From assembly GCA_963774415.1 (NCBI GenBank), contig CAVZEU010000004.1, positions 186,001-250,000 of the forward strand: 64,000 nucleotides of DNA, given 5' to 3'. The notes beneath the pieces were generated by a model, which saw nothing but the letters and a program-made list of their open reading frames with translations, searched no databases and had not been told where the DNA came from. Origin of the DNA: SZUA-36 sp963774415. Its GTDB lineage: Bacteria; Pseudomonadota; Gammaproteobacteria; Xanthomonadales; SZUA-36. The translations under genes and the position numbers were made by a program. Below, one piece after another: positions 43,601 to 51,679 of this stretch; position 1 is the first letter of the stretch; each line of letters begins with the position of its first letter.

Positions 43601-44550
43601 TCGGCCTCGAACTGCCGGCTTTGCACCAGGCCTGGTTTGAGACCAGCCACGCGATCCAGTCCTTGCGCGACAACCCGGAGTGCGCGGCCGAGGAATTTGC
43701 CGCCGCGCTGGAGTGGCGGCGGCCGCTGCTGCGTCCGCGTCTCAGTTTTGATCCGGAACACGACCCCGCGGCCGCAGTCGTCGGCGGTGCCCGGCCAGCG
43801 GTCGCGATTCTCAGGGAACAGGGTGTCAACGGTCATGTTGAAATGGCGGCGGCGTTTGCTGCGGCCGGCTTCAAGGCGGTCGACGTGCACATGTCGGACT
43901 TGCTCGAGCGACGCGTCGAACTGGATTCGTTCCAGGGGCTGGTGGCCTGCGGCGGGTTCTCCTACGGTGACGTCCTGGGCGCGGGCCGGGGTTGGGCCGC
44001 TTCGATCCTGTTTCACGCGCAGCTTCGCGACAGTTTCGAGGCCTTCTTCGCTCACCCGGACCGGTTCGCCCTCGGCGTGTGCAACGGTTGCCAGATGCTG
44101 TCCGCCCTGCGCGAAATCATTCCCGGCACGGACGAGTGGCCGGATTTCAAAGCCAACCTGTCCGGACAGTTCGAGGCGCGCCTGAGCCTGGTCGGGGTCA
44201 CCGAATCGCGCTCGTTGTTTTTCGACGGCATGGCGGGCAGCCTGTTGCCGGTGGCCACGGCTCACGGCGAGGGGCGGGCCGATTTTGGGCAGCGGCCGTT
44301 GCCGGCCGCACAAATCACTTTACAATACGTGGATGCCGATGGCGCTGCCGCCGAGCGTTACCCACAGAACCCGAACGGCTCGCCCGGGGGCGTGACCGGC
44401 CTGTGCAACGAGGATGGCCGGGTCAGTATCATGATGCCGCACCCCGAGCGCTCGCTGCGCAAGGTCAATTTTTCCTGGGCGCCGCCGGACTGGCCCGAGG
44501 TGTCACCCTGGCAGCGGATGTTTCGAAACGCGCGCACATGGCTGGCATGA
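40690..44550 (+). CDS. purL: Phosphoribosylformylglycinamidine synthase
   Basis: A 1286-residue single-chain FGAM synthase (fourth step of purine synthesis), the long form typical of gammaproteobacteria. Order: N-terminal PurS-like part, linker with [19 protein letters not shown], two synthase halves ([31 protein letters not shown]) and a C-terminal glutaminase. The glutaminase triad is C1131 in [10 protein letters not shown], and H1251 and E1253 in MMPHPERSL. Starts with TTG 40690 after a GTGGAG site. Confidence 0.96.
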   Translation: [1286 protein letters not shown]

Positions 44551-44607
44551 CGCAGTGTTTACAACCGGGTCTTGCCCGCCGGGCGCGGGAGCAATGACGG
44601 TGGACCG

Positions 44608-45234
44608 ATGACAACTGCCAGGTACAACCAGGACATGCGGCTCGGCGAATTGCTGATCCTGGCCGCGTTATGGATGCTCTTCGGCTTCATGCTGTGGTAC
44701 TACCTGGGCGCCTTTCACGGTGTGCCGGTGCGACTGTTGGCGGACCGCATCCTGTCGCATCTTTTGGGTGACCAGTTTCTGAATATCGTCGCCAACCCGG
44801 ATCACCATTACCTGTTCCAGGTGCGAACCCGGATTCCTTTCCGTTTCCCGGACGGCAGCAAGGAAGCGCTTGGCTTCATCGTCAATCCGCTGGTCTACGG
44901 CTACGGCCTGCCGCTGCTGTTTGGCCTGGTGATGGCTTCCGGCGCGCCGTTCTGGCGCAAGCTGGCCATACTGCTGACAGGTTATGTATGTATCATGGGC
45001 GTACAGGTTTGGGGGGTGGTCTGGCAATCGCTGAAGATGCTGTCCTTCAATTTCGGCCCGGCGGCCCACCAGGTTGTGGCCGCGGCGGGGATCTCGGATG
45101 AACTGATTGCCCTGTGTTATCAGTTGGGCGTCCTGATTTTCCCTCCACTGCTGCCGATTATCATCTGGGTGCTGGCCAACTGGTCCCTGATCGAGCAGTT
45201 TACGGGCTGGCAAAAGACGCAGGCACCCGGATAA
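44608..45234 (+). CDS. Integral membrane protein, possibly exosortase-H-associated family
   Basis: A 208-residue protein with an N-terminal helix (LLILAALWMLFGFMLWYYLGA), a soluble stretch (ILSHLLGDQFLNIVANPDHH) and three or more further helices (GYGLPLLFGLVMASG, KLAILLTGYVCIMGVQVWGVV, YQLGVLIFPPLLPIIIWVLA). The layout and N-terminal style recall membrane proteins encoded beside exosortase H. No exosortase or IPTL/PEP-CTERM substrate is in this window, so the name is tentative. ATG 44608 chosen as the first codon before the conserved-looking part. It sits between purL and gspE. Confidence 0.5.
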   Translation: MTTARYNQDMRLGELLILAALWMLFGFMLWYYLGAFHGVPVRLLADRILSHLLGDQFLNIVANPDHHYLFQVRTRIPFRFPDGSKEALGFIVNPLVYGYGLPLLFGLVMASGAPFWRKLAILLTGYVCIMGVQVWGVVWQSLKMLSFNFGPAAHQVVAAAGISDELIALCYQLGVLIFPPLLPIIIWVLANWSLIEQFTGWQKTQAPG

Positions 45235-45340
45235 TGGGAACCGCCGGTGGCGACTGACAGTCTGTGTGAGCATGGCGGGGCTAACCGGTACGGCAACGTA
45301 CGGCCCCGCGCTTTGCGGTCAACGACAACGAGGGTTTGAG

Positions 45341-47080
45341 GTGCAAACTAGCGAAGAGACAAGAGACCAGGCGATTCAATCCGGGACCGTGCTGCCGCAA
45401 TCCGCTCAGGATGAGGTCTGCCGGCACCTGATCGATAGCGGCCGCTTGAAACAGGCCGATCTGAAGCGCGCGGAAACGTTCCGCGACCAGAACGGCGGAG
45501 ACCTGGTGACGCTGCTGGTGCGCCTTGGGCTGGTGTCGGAGCGGGATGTCGCCGAAGCCGAGTCCCGCCTGCTCGGCCTGCAGTTGATGGGCAGCAACGA
45601 CCTGCCCGCGGAACCACCCGACATCGGCAAGCTCTCCCTGCGCTTTCTGAGGCAGAACCTGGTGCTGCCCATCGCCGTCAACGACGGTCGGATGTCCGTG
45701 GTCATGGCCAACCCGCGCGATCGGTTCACGCTCAAGGCCCTGCAAATGGCGAGCGGTTGCGAAATCGACGTGAAGGTCGGTGTCGCCTCCGAGATCGAGA
45801 ACGGCATCGAGAAGCTTTATGGCGGCGGCCGCACCGCGATGGGTCAGATCGTCGAGAGCCTGGGCGAAGGCGAGGAAGACCTGGAGGACGTCGAACACCT
45901 GCGGGACCTGGCGTCCGAAGCGCCGGTCATACGCCTGGTGAACCTGATCATGCAAAGGGCCGTGGAGGCGCGTGCTTCGGATATCCATATCGAACCCTTC
46001 GAAAACCGCCTCAAGGTTCGCTACCGGATCGATGGGGTATTGCAGGAGGTCGAAGCGCCGCCGGCGCGTTCGACCGCGGCCGTCATCAGCAGGGTCAAGA
46101 TCATGGCGCGCATGAATATCGCCGAACGCCGCCTGCCGCAGGACGGCCGCATCATGCACCGTGTCCAGGGCAAGGAGTTGGACCTGCGCGTATCCACGAT
46201 TCCGACCTCGCACGGTGAAAGCGTCGTTATGCGCATACTCGACCGGGAAAGCATCGTGCTCGACTTCGACTCCCTGGGGTTCGACGCGGACCTGAAAAAG
46301 CGCTTCGTCAGGGACCTGGAAATGCCGCACGGCATCATTCTCGTGACCGGGCCGACCGGCTCGGGTAAAACCACGACCCTTTACACCGCGCTGAGCCAGA
46401 TCAATACACCGGAGCGCAAAATCATCACGGTCGAGGACCCGGTCGAGTACCAGCTCGAGGGGATCAACCAGATCCAGGCGCAGTCGTCCATCGGCCTGGA
46501 CTTTGCGCATGCCCTGAGGGCCATCGTCCGCCAGGACCCCGACGTCATCATGATCGGGGAAATGCGCGATCTCGAAACCGCCCGCATCGCGATCCAGTCG
46601 GCGCTGACCGGGCACCTGGTTCTGTCGACGATACACACCAACGATGCGGCGGCGGGGGTTACGCGCATGCTGGACATGGGCGTCGAGGATTACCTGCTCA
46701 CCTCCACCGTGAACGCGATCCTGGCCCAGCGCCTGGTCAGGACACTGAGCAAAGAGGCCAGGGAAGCGGTCGAGCTGCTGCCGGAAATGGCCAGGGAGAT
46801 GGGTTTCGAGGACCTCGTCGAACAGGACCGTTATACGGTTTACCGGCCGGTGCCGACCGAAGACAACCCGTCGGGCTATTTTGGCCGCACGAGCATCCTC
46901 GAGCTGCTGCAGATGTCCGACCCCATCCGGCGCCTCGTGATGCAGCAGGGGACCGCCGGCGAGATTCACGCGCAGGCCGTCGAGGAAGGCATGCGGACCA
47001 TGTACCAGGACGGCCTGATTAAGTGTCTGCAGGGCATCACGACCGTCGAAGAAGTACTGCGGGTAACGCAGGAGGCCTGA
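45341..47080 (+). CDS. gspE: Type II secretion ATPase GspE (XpsE-like), no zinc motif
   Basis: A 579-residue secretion motor ATPase. It has N1E/N2E domains to about 190. Walker A GPTGSGKTTTLYTAL starts near residue 337; the Asp box (ITVEDPVEYQLEGI), Walker B (RQDPDVIMIGEMRD) and His box (LSTIHTNDAAAGVTRMLDMG) follow. Most GspE and PilB proteins carry a CxxC...CxxC zinc knuckle before the last domain; here that segment (TLSKEAREAVELLPEMAREM to YFGRTSILELL) has no cysteine. GTG 45341 is chosen because GAGGG precedes it; ATG 45266 is an alternative. Confidence 0.92.
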   Translation: MQTSEETRDQAIQSGTVLPQSAQDEVCRHLIDSGRLKQADLKRAETFRDQNGGDLVTLLVRLGLVSERDVAEAESRLLGLQLMGSNDLPAEPPDIGKLSLRFLRQNLVLPIAVNDGRMSVVMANPRDRFTLKALQMASGCEIDVKVGVASEIENGIEKLYGGGRTAMGQIVESLGEGEEDLEDVEHLRDLASEAPVIRLVNLIMQRAVEARASDIHIEPFENRLKVRYRIDGVLQEVEAPPARSTAAVISRVKIMARMNIAERRLPQDGRIMHRVQGKELDLRVSTIPTSHGESVVMRILDRESIVLDFDSLGFDADLKKRFVRDLEMPHGIILVTGPTGSGKTTTLYTALSQINTPERKIITVEDPVEYQLEGINQIQAQSSIGLDFAHALRAIVRQDPDVIMIGEMRDLETARIAIQSALTGHLVLSTIHTNDAAAGVTRMLDMGVEDYLLTSTVNAILAQRLVRTLSKEAREAVELLPEMAREMGFEDLVEQDRYTVYRPVPTEDNPSGYFGRTSILELLQMSDPIRRLVMQQGTAGEIHAQAVEEGMRTMYQDGLIKCLQGITTVEEVLRVTQEA

Positions 47081-48294
47081 TGCCCTCGTACGAATACAAG
47101 GCCGTGTCGCCGGCGGGTGAGACCGTTCGCGGCACGATGGAGGCTGACACCGAAGCCATGGTGATCGCGAGGCTGCAGGAAGGCGGCAACATTCCGCTAT
47201 CCGCCAACCTCGCCGGCCAGGGTGGTTTCAGCCTCGACATGCTGCGGCTCAGAAAGCGCGGCATGAACGCGCGCGAAGTCGGTCAGTTCACCCAGCAGCT
47301 CGCGACCCTGCTCGGGGCCGGCCTGCCGCTGGACCGTTCGCTGCAGGTGTTGCTGGAACTGGCGGAGAGCGAGCGCGTCGAGCGCGCGGTCAGCGCGATC
47401 AGGGACCACGTCAGGGGCGGCGGCAACCTGTCGGATGCACTCGACGCCCAGCACGGTTCTTTCAGCCGCCTCTATATCAACATGGTGCGCGCCGGTGAAA
47501 TCGGCGGCTCCCTGGATGTGACGCTGGAGCGTCTCGCCGATTACCTGGAGCGCTCCAAGGACCTGAAAGACAGTGTCGTCTCCGCGATGATCTACCCGAT
47601 TCTGCTGATGCTGCTGGCGGGCGGGTCGCTGGTCCTGTTGCTGGTGTACGTGATCCCGCAGTTCACGCCGATTTTCGAGGAACTGGGGGGCGACCTGCCG
47701 CTGGTGACCAAGATCGTGCTCGCCGTGGGCAGTGTCCTGCAGCATTTCTGGTGGGGCCTGGCGGCGCTGGCGGTGTTGGCGGTGGTCATGTTCAGGCGCA
47801 TGCTCGCCGACCCCGACAAGCGGATAAAATTTGACAGCCGGATGCTGGCCACCCGGTGGCTCGGCGACCTGGTGGCAAAGATGGAGATCGCCCGGCTGGC
47901 GCGAACGTTGGGCACTTTGCTGGCCAACGGCGTACCCTTGCTCTCGGCGCTGTCGATCGCGCGCAACGTACTGACCAACACGGTGCTGGCGGCCGCTGTG
48001 AAGAAGACGGAACTGGCGGTCAAAACCGGCGGCGGCCTGGCCCACAACCTGGCGGAAAGCGGGCAGTTTCCGCGGCTGGCGCTGCAGATGGTCAGCGTCG
48101 GCGAGGAAACCGGGCAACTGGACTCGATGCTGTTGAAGGTGGCCAATACCTACGACAAGGAAGTGCGCAACACGATCGACCGCCTGCTGGCCATTTTCAC
48201 GCCGCTGGTAACGCTGCTGATGGCCACCATGATCGGCACCATCGTCATGTCGGTATTAATGGCCATCATGAGCATCAATGAACTGGTGGGATGA
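47080..48294 (+). CDS. gspF: Type II secretion inner-membrane platform protein GspF
   Basis: A 404-residue platform protein with two repeated cytosolic domains (QFTQQLATLLGAGLPLDRSL; RLARTLGTLLANGVPLLSAL). Three membrane helices are at about 170-190 (VVSAMIYPILLMLLAGGSLV), 220-240 and the C-terminus (LLMATMIGTIVMSVLMAIMS). It anchors the ATPase to the pseudopilus. Starts at ATG 47080, overlapping the gspE stop by one base. Confidence 0.95.
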   Translation: MPSYEYKAVSPAGETVRGTMEADTEAMVIARLQEGGNIPLSANLAGQGGFSLDMLRLRKRGMNAREVGQFTQQLATLLGAGLPLDRSLQVLLELAESERVERAVSAIRDHVRGGGNLSDALDAQHGSFSRLYINMVRAGEIGGSLDVTLERLADYLERSKDLKDSVVSAMIYPILLMLLAGGSLVLLLVYVIPQFTPIFEELGGDLPLVTKIVLAVGSVLQHFWWGLAALAVLAVVMFRRMLADPDKRIKFDSRMLATRWLGDLVAKMEIARLARTLGTLLANGVPLLSALSIARNVLTNTVLAAAVKKTELAVKTGGGLAHNLAESGQFPRLALQMVSVGEETGQLDSMLLKVANTYDKEVRNTIDRLLAIFTPLVTLLMATMIGTIVMSVLMAIMSINELVG

Positions 48295-48400
48295 GATAAT
48301 GGTCATACAAGCTGCGCAGATCGGTTTGTATCGAACAGCCCCGTATACGAAGCAGACAGTGGCGGCCGGCAAGAATGCGGCTGCCGTCGGAGGTAAATGT

Positions 48401-48820
48401 ATGAATGGTAAATGGCACAGCCGCGACCAGCGCGGATTCACGCTGGTCGAGTTATTGCTGGTGATGGTGATTCTCGCGCTTTTGGCCGGCCTGATATTGC
48501 CGAACCTGATCGGCAAGGCGGAGAGCGCGAAGAACAAGGCCGCCGCATCGCAGATCAGCCGCATATCGATGTCGGTCGAGAATTACTACCTGGATACCGG
48601 GCAGACGCCCTCGTCGCTGGACGAACTGGTCAACGAACCGGCCGGCGTCACCGGCTGGAACGGCCCCTATATCAAAAGTTCACTGTTGAAAGACCCGTGG
48701 GGCCGCCCGTACGTCTACCGGGCCCCGGGTGAGCATGGTGAATTCGACATCATGACCTACGGCGCTGACGGGCAGCCGGGCGGTGAAGGCAAGAATGCTG
48801 ACCGGACCAGTTGGGAATAG
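48401..48820 (+). CDS. gspG: Major pseudopilin GspG
   Basis: A 139-residue major pseudopilin. The prepilin peptidase site is RG|FTLVELLLVMVILALLAG (cleavage after G12; Glu at +5). The C-terminal part has the GspG signature WNGPYIKSSLLKDPWGRPYV and a Ca-binding-like end (EFDIMTYGADGQPGGEG). GGAGG lies 7 nt before ATG 48401. The 106-bp gap after gspF may allow separate control. Confidence 0.95.
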   Translation: MNGKWHSRDQRGFTLVELLLVMVILALLAGLILPNLIGKAESAKNKAAASQISRISMSVENYYLDTGQTPSSLDELVNEPAGVTGWNGPYIKSSLLKDPWGRPYVYRAPGEHGEFDIMTYGADGQPGGEGKNADRTSWE

Positions 48821-48850
48821 GCCTGCCGGAGCGGCCGGCCCGGGTTAGGA

Positions 48851-49321
48851 TTGAAAACCGGAGACCACACCTGCCGCCGTCACTGCCGCGGCTTCACACT
48901 GGTGGAAATCACCTTTGTCATGGTCATCGTCGCGTTGATCATGGCCCTGGTCGGCACTTCCTTGTCGGGCAGCGTCTCCTCGGCCGAGGCGCGGTCGGCG
49001 TCCCGCAAGCTGGTCGCCAACTTACGTTATACCCGGGCCAAAGCCGTCATTGACAAGGCCGAGCAGGTGTTCCTGGTCAATACGGAGGAACGCAGTTACC
49101 AGGCGCCCGGCCGAAAAAAAGTCAGCTTGCCCGAAGGCGTCGATATCACGATCACCACCGCGCGTTCCGAGGTGACTTCCGAAGACGTCGCCGGTATCCG
49201 CTTCTTCCCGGATGGCGGTTCGACGGGCGGTCATATCGAGTTGACCGTGCGCGACCGTGAGTATCGCGTCGACGTTGCCTGGTTGACGGGCGAGGCGGTG
49301 CTGGAGCGGAAAGAAGGTTGA
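48851..49321 (+). CDS. gspH: Minor pseudopilin GspH
   Basis: A 156-residue minor pseudopilin. The cleavage site is RG|FTLVEITFVMVIVALIMAL (after G14) and the globular domain has the GspH-type strand GIRFFPDGGSTGGHIELTV. Starts with TTG 48851 (AGGA upstream). The end overlaps gspI (TTGA). Confidence 0.9.
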   Translation: MKTGDHTCRRHCRGFTLVEITFVMVIVALIMALVGTSLSGSVSSAEARSASRKLVANLRYTRAKAVIDKAEQVFLVNTEERSYQAPGRKKVSLPEGVDITITTARSEVTSEDVAGIRFFPDGGSTGGHIELTVRDREYRVDVAWLTGEAVLERKEG

Positions 49322-49782
49322 AGATTTCCAAGCCAAGGTCACCGACGCCCGGGGGCGGTGGTTCACAGCGCGGGTTCACGTTGCTGGAAGTCATGCTGGC
49401 CTTCGTCGTGTTCGCGCTGAGTTTCGCCACCGTGCTGGAGATCATGGCCGGTTCGCTGCGCGGCATCCGGCGCGCCCGCGACGATACGGAGGTGGCCTTG
49501 ATGGCTCAGTCCATCATGGCGCAGGTGGGCACGGCGATACCGCTCGAAGATGGCGTCACCAAGGGTACGCGGATGGACCGCTATCAATGGCAGTTGGACA
49601 TTTTCCCACTGGCGGAAAACGACGACGACAAGCGCACGCTGGAGCTGGCCGACATGTCCGGTGTGCAGCTCTACAAGGTCGAGCTGGACGTCGGCTGGAT
49701 GGCGGGCGAGCGGCAGCGGACGCTGCATTTCAGCACCATCCGCAGCGCGCTGGTCAACTTCCAGACGCGGAAACGGAGATGA
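49318..49782 (+). CDS. gspI: Minor pseudopilin GspI
   Basis: A 154-residue minor pseudopilin with a longer leader (KISKPRSPTPGGGGSQRG) before FTLLEVMLAFVVFALSFATV (cleavage after G19). DRYQWQLDIFP and VELDVGWMAGERQRTLHFST match the GspI core. Starts with TTG overlapping the gspH stop; the stop overlaps gspJ. Part of the I-J-K tip complex. Confidence 0.9.
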   Translation: MKISKPRSPTPGGGGSQRGFTLLEVMLAFVVFALSFATVLEIMAGSLRGIRRARDDTEVALMAQSIMAQVGTAIPLEDGVTKGTRMDRYQWQLDIFPLAENDDDKRTLELADMSGVQLYKVELDVGWMAGERQRTLHFSTIRSALVNFQTRKRR

Positions 49783-50534
49783 ACAAAGCGGCCGGCTTCC
49801 ATCGCCCAGGGGCAGCGCATGGCGGCGTGCGACCGGTGTCGTGCGGGGGGTTCACGCTGGTCGAACTGCTGCTGGCGATCACCTTGCTGAGCATCCTGTT
49901 GGCGCTGACCTACAGCGGCCTGATGGCGGCGACGCGCGCCGCCGACCGCGGGGAGGCCATGCTGGCTGACGGCGGCGAGATGCGCGCCGCACACCAGTTC
50001 ATACGCCGGCAGCTGAACCAGATGCTGCCATTGGCGTTCGCGGTGGCCGCTGACGGCAACGATACGCGGGTCCTGTTTTCCGGTGATGCCGAACACATCG
50101 AGTACGTGGCGCCCATGCCCGGGTACCTCGGGACCGGGGGGCCGCAGGTACAGCGGATCGAACTGGCGAACGACGGTAATGACGACGCGCTGCAGTTTTC
50201 TCACACCCTGTTGCAGGGTTTCGAGGAAGATCACCTTGCCGATCGCGACCCGGTCCTGTTGCTGCGGGGGATACGCGCGGCGGAGTTCGAATTTCTGGGC
50301 CGGGACCAAAACGGCGACATCACCGACTGGAGCACGACCTGGGACGATCCGGGCCAGTTACCCGTCGCGATACGGCTCAGAATCGAATTCTCCGATCCGG
50401 CCAGGCAGCGCTGGCCGGACCTGGTCGCAGAGGTCCGGGTGGATGAACAGGCGGTCAACGGCAGGGCTGGCCGGCGAAGTTATGAAGAGACCATCCAGGA
50501 CCTGATCCGGGGTAAACGCCGGGACAATTCGTAA
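49779..50534 (+). CDS. gspJ: Minor pseudopilin GspJ
   Basis: A 251-residue minor pseudopilin. Cleavage at GG|FTLVELLLAITLLSILLAL (after G24). The globular domain includes QFIRRQLNQMLPLAF, VRFSGD-like strands and GIRAAEFEFLGRDQNGDITD. GGAG lies just before ATG 49779. Its stop TAA overlaps the gspK start by one base. Confidence 0.9.
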   Translation: MNKAAGFHRPGAAHGGVRPVSCGGFTLVELLLAITLLSILLALTYSGLMAATRAADRGEAMLADGGEMRAAHQFIRRQLNQMLPLAFAVAADGNDTRVLFSGDAEHIEYVAPMPGYLGTGGPQVQRIELANDGNDDALQFSHTLLQGFEEDHLADRDPVLLLRGIRAAEFEFLGRDQNGDITDWSTTWDDPGQLPVAIRLRIEFSDPARQRWPDLVAEVRVDEQAVNGRAGRRSYEETIQDLIRGKRRDNS

Positions 50535-51439
50535 TGCCGGGAACAAGCGCAGGCCACGACAAACAGCGGGGCGTCGCCCTGGTGCTGGTGTTATGGGTAT
50601 TGCTGCTCTTGACGATCGTTACCGGTACTTTCGCGCTGTTGGCGCGCATGGACCGGCTCGAGGCCAATACCCTGCTTTCGGGCACGCAGGCGCGCCTGGG
50701 CGCGGAAGCGGCGCTCAACCTGGCCGTGCTGTCATTGCGCGACCCGGATGAGGAACTCCGCATGCGTGCTGACGGGCGCCAGTACCAGCAGACGATAGAC
50801 GGTGTCCGGCTCGAGGTCAGCGCGATCGACGAGCGCGGCAAGCTGGATATCAATGCGGCGGGCGAACAGTCGCTCATCAATCTGTTTATCGGGCAGGGCA
50901 TGGAAGCGGATGCCGCGGAACAGCTTGCGGCCGCGGTCGAGGATTGGCGCGACCCGGACGAACTCGAGCGTGTGAACGGTGCGGAAAAGGACACTTACGA
51001 AGCAGCGGGCCTGGCGGTGGGGCCGGCCAACCGGCCGTTCTTGATGACCGAGGAATTGTTGCAGGTTATCGGCATGTCCTTCGATTTTTATCGCAAACTG
51101 GCGCCCGCCATCACCGTCTATTCCAACAGCAGCCAGCCAGACCCGGCTTTTGCGCCGGTGGAGGCGATGATGGCGCTGCCTGACATCACCCACGACGAGG
51201 CGGTCGATTTCGTGAAACAAAGGAACTCGCTGCAACCGGGTGACAAGCTGGGCGCCGCGTTGCCCAATGGCGTTGTCGTCAGGGAGGGCGGCAGAGGCAT
51301 CACCTTCAGTATCACCGCGCGGGCGACGATGCCCAACGGTGTCTGGGATGAACTGCGGGCGACCGTCCGGCTTGGCGCTACCCGCACAGGAAAGCCCTAC
51401 CATGTCCTGAGTTGGCACGAGGGTTTTCAGTATGAGTAA
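50534..51439 (+). CDS. gspK: Minor pseudopilin GspK
   Basis: A 301-residue largest minor pseudopilin, at the tip. RG|VALVLVLWVLLLLTIVTG lacks the +5 Glu, as is normal for GspK. The helical insert IDERGKLDINAAGEQSLINL and AAAVEDWRDPDELERVNGAE are typical of the family. It is followed by 240 bp without a convincing gene before gspL, unlike the tight packing elsewhere in the operon. Confidence 0.91.
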   Translation: MPGTSAGHDKQRGVALVLVLWVLLLLTIVTGTFALLARMDRLEANTLLSGTQARLGAEAALNLAVLSLRDPDEELRMRADGRQYQQTIDGVRLEVSAIDERGKLDINAAGEQSLINLFIGQGMEADAAEQLAAAVEDWRDPDELERVNGAEKDTYEAAGLAVGPANRPFLMTEELLQVIGMSFDFYRKLAPAITVYSNSSQPDPAFAPVEAMMALPDITHDEAVDFVKQRNSLQPGDKLGAALPNGVVVREGGRGITFSITARATMPNGVWDELRATVRLGATRTGKPYHVLSWHEGFQYE

Positions 51440-51679
51440 TGGAGAGAAAACTGATCTGGCTCACTACAAGCGATACCGAACGTAATGTACTATACCCGCC
51501 TGTATGAGCAGAGGTGGCGCCGCGGCCCAAAAGGGATCCTTGCATCGGCTCCAGGGTTTCGCGTGACCTGGCCAGGCGCAGCCATTCACCCGGTTGGGAT
51601 GAGCGAAACGACGATCTCTGTGCCTTGCCCGGAAGCCAGTCGAGCGGCAATGCCGCGACCAGCAATGGACTAATGCCTG

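Noticed and set aside
51485..51673. 62-residue frame in the gspK-gspL gap
   Set aside because: No initiation signal or recognisable domain; kept only as a question about the gap.
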